From NCBI GenBank assembly GCA_002362575.1, contig DEUM01000041.1, forward strand, positions 1 to 51,793: a stretch of 51,793 nt of DNA, given 5' to 3'. The stretch is from Lachnoclostridium sp. UBA3262 (GTDB taxonomy: Bacteria > Bacillota > Clostridia > Lachnospirales > Lachnospiraceae). A model generated the notes under the pieces. That model was not told where the DNA came from and ran no database searches. It saw nothing but the letters and a program-made list of their open reading frames with translations. The position numbers and the translations under genes are program-made. Every line of letters begins with the position of its first letter. Position 1 is the first letter of the stretch. This document shows, piece after piece, positions 40,355 to 47,162 of this stretch.

Positions 40355-40846
40355 ATGATATCTTTGAGGTTAATGGAAGATACGATGGAAGATTATATAG
40401 CGATGCGCAACTGGTTTCTAGAACCTGAACTTCAAGAATGGGTATGGTGTGATGAAAAGGGAGAGTCAGATGTTCCTCTGGAAAGAATAATTGAAAAATA
40501 CGGTTCTCGAATTAAAAACCCAACGGATGTATTCCCGTATTTTATTTTAAGGGATAAAGAGCCGATTGGTTTCATCCAATATTATATACAAGATAGGACA
40601 ACAATTGGGCTTGATATGTGGATTGGCATTTTGAAGGAAAGAAACAATGGTTACGGTACAGAAGCGTTAAAGCAGATGGTGCAGTTAATTCATCGGAAAC
40701 ATCCACATGTGAAAGAAGTGTTTATTGATCCCGAACCAGAAAATCAACGTGCTGTGAAATGTTATCAAAAGGCAGGGTTTAAATATTATGGTGAAATGAT
40801 AGATGATGACGGCGATAAATGTCTATTGTTAAAAATCTGCTTTTAG
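40355..40846 (+). CDS. GNAT family N-acetyltransferase
   Basis: 163-aa acetyltransferase. The acetyl-CoA site lies in WIGILKERNNGYGTEALKQM (the RxxGxG/A-type loop is NNGYGT). The AAC(6')-like segment VFIDPEPENQRAVKCYQKAGFKYYGEM follows. Overall order and length resemble aminoglycoside 6'-N-acetyltransferases and related GNATs. The resemblance does not prove drug resistance; many such genes act on unknown amines. GAGGTG precedes the ATG. It is the last gene of the repeat-bounded segment, and the right repeat begins 26 bp after its stop. Confidence 0.85.
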   Translation: MISLRLMEDTMEDYIAMRNWFLEPELQEWVWCDEKGESDVPLERIIEKYGSRIKNPTDVFPYFILRDKEPIGFIQYYIQDRTTIGLDMWIGILKERNNGYGTEALKQMVQLIHRKHPHVKEVFIDPEPENQRAVKCYQKAGFKYYGEMIDDDGDKCLLLKICF

Positions 40847-40904
40847 AACAGGAAATACCCTGTACATAAATCAAGCAGATGCAGTGGCTTATTGCGGATA
40901 ACAT
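40847..40904 (+). pseudogene. ridA-like 3' remnant including the right 33-bp direct repeat
   Basis: In one frame this reads RTGNTLYINQADAVAYCG and a stop, parallel to the intact RidA end (TGGESGLLFQADAVAYCG). Bases 40872-40904 match 39594-39626 at 32 of 33 positions; further upstream the match fades. It is directly followed by a terminator that probably once ended the ridA transcript. It can be read as a right attachment site or as a relic of a second ridA. Confidence 0.65.
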
Positions 40905-40909
40905 ATAAG

Positions 40910-40948
40910 AAAAGATATTTCCATGGAAACCGCGGAAATATCTTTTTT
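40910..40948 (+). terminator. Intrinsic terminator after the ridA remnant
   Basis: A perfect 13-bp stem, AAAAGATATTTCC (40910-40922) with GGAAATATCTTTT (40934-40946), 11-nt loop, then further T. The A-run on the left could let it also work on the other strand. Confidence 0.88.
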
Positions 40949-40949
40949 G

Positions 40950-40978
40950 TTGCTTTTTTCCTGTCCCTTGTGTATAAT
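40950..40978 (+). promoter_or_regulatory. glmM promoter
   Basis: TTGCTT (40950-40955), 17-bp spacer, perfect TATAAT (40973-40978). It predicts a leader of about 110 nt before the glmM start. Confidence 0.78.
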
Positions 40979-41001
40979 GTAGTACATATGGAGTTTTGGG
41001 C

Positions 41002-41080
41002 ACTTTGTGTCTGCGCGCTGCTGGACACAAAGTTGATTTGCGAATCATCTCAGCAAAGCAGAACCGTTGAAAAGCAGCGC
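41002..41080 (+). promoter_or_regulatory. Structured glmM leader with potential pseudoknot
   Basis: A 10-bp hairpin (41002-41011 with 41024-41033) has a 12-nt loop. Eight loop bases, GCGCTGCT (41015-41022), are exactly complementary to AGCAGCGC (41073-41080), just before the GAGG ribosome binding site at 41087-41090. This is an H-type pseudoknot arrangement that could control translation. I do not recognise a known riboswitch class. Confidence 0.45.
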
Positions 41081-41096
41081 AGAAATGAGGATTATC

Positions 41097-42443
41097 ATGA
41101 AATACTTTGGGACGGATGGATTCCGTGGGGAAGCAAATGTAACCCTGACGGTAGAACACGCATACAAAGTAGGAAGATTTTTAGGGTACTACTATCAGAA
41201 GGAAAATCATGAAGTGCGGGTTGTAATAGGAAAGGATACCAGACTTTCCGGCTATATGTTTGAGACGGCTTTAGCTTCCGGCTTGACAGCGAGCGGTGCT
41301 AATGTATATGAGTTGCATGTTACAACGACGCCGAGTGTTTCTTATCTGATTAGGAAAGAAAACTTTGACTGTGGAATCATGATTTCTGCCAGCCATAATC
41401 CGTATTTCGACAATGGAATTAAGGTAATAAATGGGCAGGGACATAAGCTGGAGCCGGAAGTAGAAGAACAGATTGAGAAATACATTGACGGTGAAATAGA
41501 TGAATTACCTCTCGCAAAGAGGGAAAAGATAGGGCGCTGTTTCGATTATGTGAAGGGGCGCAATGACTACATTGAGTATTTAAAGAGTCTTGCCGGATAT
41601 AGCTATGAGGGCAGGACCGTAGCGCTGGATTTGTCGAACGGCTCTGCCTCTGTTATGGCGAAGGACATTTTTGAGGCGCTGGGGGCACAGGTTATTGTGC
41701 GGCACGACAGCCCGAATGGGACGAACATTAACCGCGACTGCGGTTCTACGCACATTGAAGCACTGCAGGCGCTTGTGTACGATACCGGAGCTGATGTTGG
41801 ATTCGCCTATGACGGGGATGCAGACCGCTGTATTGCTGTCGATGACGATGGTAAGGTGGTAGACGGAGACCATATTATGTATCTTTGCGGCAAATATTTG
41901 AAGGAGCAGGGAAAGCTGTATAAAGATACCGTTGTCACGACGATTATGTCAAATATGGGATTGTACAAGGCATTTGATAAACTGGGAATCCGTTATGAAA
42001 AGACAGCAGTAGGGGACAAATATGTCTGTGAGAATATGATGGAAAATGATTACCGGCTTGGTGGTGAGCAGTCCGGTCATATCATTTTTAAAGAGCATGC
42101 AGTGACAGGTGACGGCATTTTGACCTCGCTGATGATAATGCAGGCGTGGTTAAGCTCTGGAAAGCCTCTTTCACTTCTGACAAAGGATTTAGTTATTTAC
42201 CCACAGCTTTTAGTGAATGTGAAGGTGAAAGATAAGGTAGCGGCAAGAGAAGATGTCGATGTGAAAAGGGCTGCGGCTGCGGTAGAGAAGACGCTGGGAG
42301 ACGCCGGACGTCTCTTATTGAGAGAGAGCGGAACAGAGCCTTTGATTCGTGTGATGGTAGAGGCGGAGACCGACGAAATGTGCAAAACTAATGTGGACCA
42401 TATCGTCCGGGTACTGGAGGAAAAGGGACATGTTGTAAAATAA
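41097..42443 (+). CDS. glmM: Phosphoglucosamine mutase
   Basis: Interconverts glucosamine-6-phosphate and glucosamine-1-phosphate for UDP-GlcNAc and peptidoglycan synthesis. MKYFGTDGFRG is the standard N-terminus. The phosphoserine loop is ISASHNP (active Ser99). The metal loop DGDADR is near residue 243. The sugar-binding GGEQSGH and the phosphate-binding RESGTEPLIRVM follow. At 448 aa the length is typical. The ATG at 41097 follows GAGG. It is not next to cdaA/cdaR as in many Bacillota. It has its own promoter and a structured leader. Confidence 0.96.
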   Translation: MKYFGTDGFRGEANVTLTVEHAYKVGRFLGYYYQKENHEVRVVIGKDTRLSGYMFETALASGLTASGANVYELHVTTTPSVSYLIRKENFDCGIMISASHNPYFDNGIKVINGQGHKLEPEVEEQIEKYIDGEIDELPLAKREKIGRCFDYVKGRNDYIEYLKSLAGYSYEGRTVALDLSNGSASVMAKDIFEALGAQVIVRHDSPNGTNINRDCGSTHIEALQALVYDTGADVGFAYDGDADRCIAVDDDGKVVDGDHIMYLCGKYLKEQGKLYKDTVVTTIMSNMGLYKAFDKLGIRYEKTAVGDKYVCENMMENDYRLGGEQSGHIIFKEHAVTGDGILTSLMIMQAWLSSGKPLSLLTKDLVIYPQLLVNVKVKDKVAAREDVDVKRAAAAVEKTLGDAGRLLLRESGTEPLIRVMVEAETDEMCKTNVDHIVRVLEEKGHVVK

Positions 42444-42484
42444 CCGGACAGAGGAATTTGAAGAAGGAAAGGATGAGAAAAGAA

Positions 42485-43627
42485 ATGAAAGGTGCGTTTT
42501 ATACAAATCAGTATAGAAATGTCTTTGCCGAGCTGGGACATTCAAAAGAGGAGATAGACAAAAAGCTGAAAGATGCTTTTCAGACGGTATTCTATGGCCC
42601 GGAGGGAGAAAAGTTCTACTTTGAGGCCGGAAGTGATATGGGATATTTTGAAGATACCGGAAATTTTGATGCAAGAACTGAGGGAATGTCCTATGCCATG
42701 ATGATGTGTGTTCAGATGGATATGAAAAATGAATTTGACCGCGTCTGGAAATGGGCAAGGACTTATATGTACATGGAAGACGGTTATAATAAAGGATATT
42801 TTGCATGGTCATGTAAGACCGATGGAACAAAGAACGATTACGGCCCGGCACCGGACGGCGAGGAATTTTTTGCGATGTCACTGTTCTTTGCCTCTCATCG
42901 CTGGGGAGACGGCGAGGGGATTTTCAATTACTCCCAGGAAGCGCGCAACATTTTAAGCGCCTGTATCCACAATGGAGAAAAAGAACCGGGGGATCCGATT
43001 ATGGAGCCGGAGAATTATCTGATTCGTTTTATTCCGAGCAGAAAATTCAGTGATCCTTCTTATCACTGTGCCCACTTTTATGAGTTGTTCGCGATGTGGG
43101 CAAACGAGGAAGACCGTCCATTTTGGAAGAAAGCGGCAAAGGCGAGCCGTGAATATTTAAAGGCGGCATGTCATCCGGAAACCGGGCTGGCTGCCGAATA
43201 TGCATATTATGACGGAACCCCATATGATAAAGAGCAGAATGTGTTCGGGGGGCGTCATGACTGGTATTACAGCGATTCTTACCGTGTTGTTGCAAACATT
43301 GGACTGGATTATGAATGGTTTGCGGCAGATGAGTGGAATGTTGAAAATAATAATAAGGTACAGAAGTTTTTCTGTGAGACGCACAAGGGCGAGGAGTTTA
43401 TGACCTATGAGATAGACGGACGTGTCATTGACCAGCCGGCTTTGCATCCGGTAGCAATTATTGCGACAAATGCGCAGGCGTCCTTAGCGGCAGACGGCCC
43501 TTATGCCAAGGAGTGTGTGGAGCGTTTTTGGAATACGCCCCTGCGTACCGGAGAGAGAAGATATTATGATAACTGTTTGTACTTATTTGCTTTACTTGCA
43601 CTGAGTGGAAATTACCGGATTTACTAG
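42485..43627 (+). CDS. GH8 reducing-end xylose-releasing exo-oligoxylanase
   Basis: Cytosolic glycoside hydrolase family 8 enzyme (EC 3.2.1.156 type) that removes xylose from the reducing end of xylo-oligosaccharides. It closely follows the Rex pattern: GAFYTNQYRNVFAELG at the start, the general acid Glu66 in NFDARTEGMSY, Asp124 in GPAPDGEE and the likely base Asp264 in YSDSYRVVANIGLD. No signal peptide is present, so oligosaccharides must be imported. Length 380 aa. The ATG at 42485 gives the family N-terminus; an ATG four codons earlier is too close to the AGGAAAGG site. It follows glmM by 41 bp. No xylan transporter or other xylanase is nearby. Confidence 0.92.
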   Translation: MKGAFYTNQYRNVFAELGHSKEEIDKKLKDAFQTVFYGPEGEKFYFEAGSDMGYFEDTGNFDARTEGMSYAMMMCVQMDMKNEFDRVWKWARTYMYMEDGYNKGYFAWSCKTDGTKNDYGPAPDGEEFFAMSLFFASHRWGDGEGIFNYSQEARNILSACIHNGEKEPGDPIMEPENYLIRFIPSRKFSDPSYHCAHFYELFAMWANEEDRPFWKKAAKASREYLKAACHPETGLAAEYAYYDGTPYDKEQNVFGGRHDWYYSDSYRVVANIGLDYEWFAADEWNVENNNKVQKFFCETHKGEEFMTYEIDGRVIDQPALHPVAIIATNAQASLAADGPYAKECVERFWNTPLRTGERRYYDNCLYLFALLALSGNYRIY

Positions 43628-43706
43628 CAGACGGTTCTGGATAACCGGAGACGGAGAGTGCGTTGCAGTTACATTTATATAGAAAAATAATTTGGAGGAT
43701 TTAAAA

Positions 43707-45032
43707 ATGAGTTACACAGTAGAAAATTTAGAAAAGAGCATGGCAAAGATTACAATTACCGTTAGCGCAGAGGATTTTGAGGCAGCAATGGTAAAAGCTT
43801 ACAACAAGAATAAGAAAAGCATTAGTGTACAGGGATTCCGACGCGGTAAAGCGCCACGCAAAATGATTGAGAAATTATATGGTCCGGAAATTTTTTATGA
43901 GGATGCAGCAAATTTTGCTATTCCGGATGCTTATGAGGAGGCTGCAAAAGAGTGTGGTCTTGATATTGTGTCCCGGCCGGAAATCGACGTTGTCGACATC
44001 GGCAAGGATAAAGAATTTGTATTTACAGCTACGGTTGCAGTAAAGCCGGAGGTAGAGCTTGGCGAGTATAAAGGATTAGAAGTGACAAAGCGGGAAGTTA
44101 AGATTATGGCGGCAGATGTCAATGCCGAAATTGATAAGGTTCGCGAGCAGAACAGCCGTATGATTACTGTGGATAACAGGGGAATTAAGAAAGACGATAC
44201 CGCCGTTATTGATTTCGAGGGATTTGTAGACGGCGAGCCATTTGAAGGCGGTAAGGGCGAAGACTATTCGCTTGTTATTGGAAGTCACTCCTTTATTGAT
44301 ACCTTTGAGGACCAGCTCGTAGGAAAGAAAACAGGGGATGATGTGGAAGTTAATGTTACTTTCCCGGAGGAGTATCATGCAGAAGAACTCAAAGGAAAAC
44401 CGGCATTGTTCAAAGTAAAGGTAAAGGAAATTAAGAAGAAAGAGCTGCCAAAGGCGGATGATGAATTTGCCAGCGAGGTTTCCGAGTTTGAAACATTGAA
44501 GGAATATAAGGCAAGCGTGAAAAAATCTCTGACCGAAAGAAAAAAAGCGGAGGTTAAGAGAGAAAAAGAAAATGAAGTTGTCGAGAAGGTAGTAGAAAAT
44601 GCTACTGTAGAGCTTCCGGCGCCGATGGTAGATGAGCAGACTCAGCAGATGATTCAGGAGTTTGCAGGAAGAATCCAGCAGCAGGGGCTTAGCTTTGAGC
44701 AGTATATCCAGATGACAGGAATGACGCCGGATGCACTGATGGGACAGATGAAACCGGAGGCAGAGAAACGGATTAAGACAAGGCTGACACTGGAAGCAAT
44801 TGTCAAAGCTGAAAATATCAAGGCAACAGCAAAAGATATAGAGAAAGAAATTGAAAATATGGCTTCGATGTATCAGATGGAAGTAGACAAGCTGAAGGAA
44901 ATGCTTGGCGATACAGAGAAGGAGCAGATTGCCATGGATATGGCGGTACAGAAGGCAGTTGACTTCCTTGTAAAGGAAGCGGTAGAAGTAGAGGCTGCGC
45001 CAGAAGAAGAAAAGGAAGAAAAAGCAGAATAA
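43707..45032 (+). CDS. tig: Trigger factor
   Basis: Ribosome-associated chaperone and peptidyl-prolyl isomerase. The ribosome-binding signature GFRRGKAP is at residues 43-50. The FKBP-like PPIase domain is at about 160-245 (DDTAVIDFEGFVDGEPFEGG). The helical C-terminal chaperone arms follow, with an acidic tail rich in Glu. Length 441 aa is normal. The ATG follows GGAGG at eight bases. It heads the conserved Bacillota order tig-clpP-clpX-lon-engB. No CtsR or HrcA operator was recognised upstream. Confidence 0.97.
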   Translation: MSYTVENLEKSMAKITITVSAEDFEAAMVKAYNKNKKSISVQGFRRGKAPRKMIEKLYGPEIFYEDAANFAIPDAYEEAAKECGLDIVSRPEIDVVDIGKDKEFVFTATVAVKPEVELGEYKGLEVTKREVKIMAADVNAEIDKVREQNSRMITVDNRGIKKDDTAVIDFEGFVDGEPFEGGKGEDYSLVIGSHSFIDTFEDQLVGKKTGDDVEVNVTFPEEYHAEELKGKPALFKVKVKEIKKKELPKADDEFASEVSEFETLKEYKASVKKSLTERKKAEVKREKENEVVEKVVENATVELPAPMVDEQTQQMIQEFAGRIQQQGLSFEQYIQMTGMTPDALMGQMKPEAEKRIKTRLTLEAIVKAENIKATAKDIEKEIENMASMYQMEVDKLKEMLGDTEKEQIAMDMAVQKAVDFLVKEAVEVEAAPEEEKEEKAE

Positions 45033-45067
45033 ATAGCGCAGGAAAATGTGCGTGATTGGAGGTAAAT

Positions 45068-45673
45068 ATGGCATTAGTACCTTATGTCGTTGAGCAGACC
45101 AGCCGGGGAGGCGAGCGCTCATATGATATTTATTCAAGATTATTAAAGGAAAGAATTATTTTTCTTGCAGACGAAGTGAATGACCAGACAGCCAGTCTTG
45201 TCGTGGCACAGCTTCTCTTTTTGGAGTCCGAGGACCCAAATAAAGACATTCAGTTGTATATTAACAGTCCGGGCGGCTCTGTTACCGCAGGTATGGCGAT
45301 TTATGACACAATGAATTATGTGAAATGTGATGTATCTACGATTTGTATTGGACTGGCAGCCAGCATGGGGGCATTTCTGCTCTCCAGCGGTGCAAAAGGT
45401 AAGCGTTTTGCCCTGCCAAATGCAGAAGTTATGATTCATCAGCCATCCGGTGGCGCAAAAGGACAGGCAACGGAGATTCAGATTGTGGCTGAAAATATTT
45501 TAAAGACAAAGAAAAAACTGAATGAAATTCTGGCAGCAAATACTGGGCAGACTGTTGAAAAAATTGCAGAAGATACAGAGCGTGACAATTTTATGAGCGC
45601 AGAGGAGGCAAAGGCATATGGCCTCGTGGACGAGATTGTTGTGAATAAAAATGTGACGGAAGAAAAAGAATAA
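45068..45673 (+). CDS. clpP: ATP-dependent Clp protease proteolytic subunit
   Basis: Serine protease forming the tetradecameric chamber that works with ClpX and other ATPases. The catalytic triad is visible: Ser99 in GLAASMGAF, His124 in MIHQPSGG and Asp173 in ERDNF. MALVPYVVEQTSRGGERSYD is the classical N-terminus. Length 201 aa. The ATG has TGGAGGT upstream; tig ends 35 bp earlier. A hairpin follows at 45682-45712 before clpX and may attenuate read-through. Confidence 0.98.
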   Translation: MALVPYVVEQTSRGGERSYDIYSRLLKERIIFLADEVNDQTASLVVAQLLFLESEDPNKDIQLYINSPGGSVTAGMAIYDTMNYVKCDVSTICIGLAASMGAFLLSSGAKGKRFALPNAEVMIHQPSGGAKGQATEIQIVAENILKTKKKLNEILAANTGQTVEKIAEDTERDNFMSAEEAKAYGLVDEIVVNKNVTEEKE

Positions 45674-45681
45674 ATAAAGTG

Positions 45682-45712
45682 AAAATGGTGCCGGAAAAGC
45701 TGGCACCATTTT
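45682..45712 (+). terminator. Hairpin between clpP and clpX (weak terminator or attenuator)
   Basis: An 11-bp perfect stem AAAATGGTGCC/GGCACCATTTT with 9-nt loop; only four T end the stem, so termination may be partial. The next gene is about 60 bp downstream on the same strand. Confidence 0.6.
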
Positions 45713-45771
45713 GGCTATGCCGGATAGTGAATAGAAAATTGTGCGCAGAGTGTGCGCAGATGGAGGGAAAA

Positions 45772-47121
45772 ATGACTGGTAAAAATAATGATAACCAAAT
45801 GCCGTTACTCCGTTGTTCTTTCTGCGGAAAGACAGAAAAACAAGTTCATAAGCTGATTGCCGGGCCGAATGGTGTTTATATATGTGATGAGTGTATTGAA
45901 CTCTGTGACGAGATTCTGGCAGAAGAATATCAGGATGGATATGATGACGAAGATGTGGATGAGATTAACCTGCTGAAGCCGACAGAAATCAAGAGCTTTC
46001 TGGATGAATATGTAGTCGGACAGGAGGATGCGAAAAAGGCATTGGCTGTAGCGGTATATAACCATTATAAAAGGATTAAAGCGGGAAAGCATATGGATGT
46101 GGAGCTGCAAAAGAGCAATATCCTCATGGTTGGGCCGACCGGTTCGGGTAAAACATATCTGGCGCAGACTCTGGCTAAGATTCTGAATGTGCCATTTGCG
46201 ATTGCCGATGCAACGACACTGACGGAGGCCGGTTATGTCGGTGAGGATGTAGAGAATATACTTTTGAAAATTATTCAGGCGGCAGATTATGATATCAAGC
46301 GCGCCGAGCATGGTATTATCTATCTGGATGAGATTGATAAGATAACGAAGAAGGCAGAAAATGTGTCAATTACGCGCGATGTTTCGGGCGAGGGCGTACA
46401 GCAGGCGCTGCTTAAAATTTTAGAGGGAACAGAGGCCAGCGTTCCGCCACAGGGTGGAAGAAAGCATCCCCAGCAGGAGTTTTTCCATATAGATACAAGC
46501 GATATTCTGTTTATCTGCGGGGGAGCGTTTGACGGTCTGGATAAGATTATCAGCTCCCGTATTGACAAAAAGTCGATTGGTTTCAATGCGGATATCGCCG
46601 ATCCGACGCAGCAGAACGTAGGGGAATTGTTTAAACAGGCGTTACCGCAGGACTTTGTGAAATTTGGACTGATTCCGGAGTTTATCGGGCGTGTGCCGGT
46701 AACGGTAGCTCTTGACCTTCTGGATGAGGAGGCGCTAAAGGAAATTCTGGTCCGTCCGAAAAATGCGATTACAAAACAGTATCAGAAGCTCTTAGAGTTA
46801 GATGATGTGAAGCTTACCTTTGAAGATGAGGCAATCACAGAGGTGGCACGTCTTTCGAATGAGAGAAAGACCGGAGCCCGCGGTCTGCGTGCGATTTTGG
46901 AAACGAGCATGATGGATTATATGTACGAGCTGCCTTCACGTGATGACGTGAGGGAGTGTGTGATTACGAAGGAAGTCATTGACGGAACCGGAGAGCCAAA
47001 GCTGTTGCTTGACGGGCAGGAGCATCCGGCTATCCCGAGCAAGGAATCTAAGGCCGATAACAGCAGAACGGAAGATGATTCTGTGGAGAGAAACAAGACT
47101 GAGAGTGAAGAAAGTGCCTGA
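45772..47121 (+). CDS. clpX: ATP-dependent Clp protease ATP-binding subunit ClpX
   Basis: AAA+ unfoldase feeding ClpP. The N-terminal zinc-binding domain has cysteines 15, 18, 38 and 41. Walker A GPTGSGKT is at 121-128, the GYVGEDVEN pore-region signature follows, Walker B is IIYLDEIDKI, and IGF in KKSIGFNADI is the ClpP-binding loop. Length 449 aa with a charged Ser/Glu tail. I chose the ATG at 45772 after GGAGGGAAAA; an open frame upstream runs through the hairpin and is not needed. lon follows after 41 bp. Confidence 0.98.
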   Translation: MTGKNNDNQMPLLRCSFCGKTEKQVHKLIAGPNGVYICDECIELCDEILAEEYQDGYDDEDVDEINLLKPTEIKSFLDEYVVGQEDAKKALAVAVYNHYKRIKAGKHMDVELQKSNILMVGPTGSGKTYLAQTLAKILNVPFAIADATTLTEAGYVGEDVENILLKIIQAADYDIKRAEHGIIYLDEIDKITKKAENVSITRDVSGEGVQQALLKILEGTEASVPPQGGRKHPQQEFFHIDTSDILFICGGAFDGLDKIISSRIDKKSIGFNADIADPTQQNVGELFKQALPQDFVKFGLIPEFIGRVPVTVALDLLDEEALKEILVRPKNAITKQYQKLLELDDVKLTFEDEAITEVARLSNERKTGARGLRAILETSMMDYMYELPSRDDVRECVITKEVIDGTGEPKLLLDGQEHPAIPSKESKADNSRTEDDSVERNKTESEESA

Positions 47122-47162
47122 AAACGTATGTTAGGATGATAATGCGTAGAATGGAGAATACA

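Noticed and set aside
40355..40846. Aminoglycoside resistance by the GNAT gene
   Set aside because: The sequence resembles AAC(6') enzymes, but GNAT similarity alone cannot assign the drug; reported only as an acetyltransferase.
40988..41212. Open frame starting at ATG 40988 in the glmM leader
   Set aside because: It overlaps the glmM start in another frame, has no proper ribosome binding site, and its translation becomes a frame-shifted shadow of GlmM.
43663..43691. TTGCAG-17-AATAAT in front of tig
   Set aside because: The predicted transcription start would fall on or after the ribosome binding site, so it is unlikely to be the real promoter.
45739..45760. Tandem GTGCGCAG repeats before clpX
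   Set aside because: Only two 8-base copies three bases apart; no palindrome matching a CtsR or HrcA site, so no regulatory claim.
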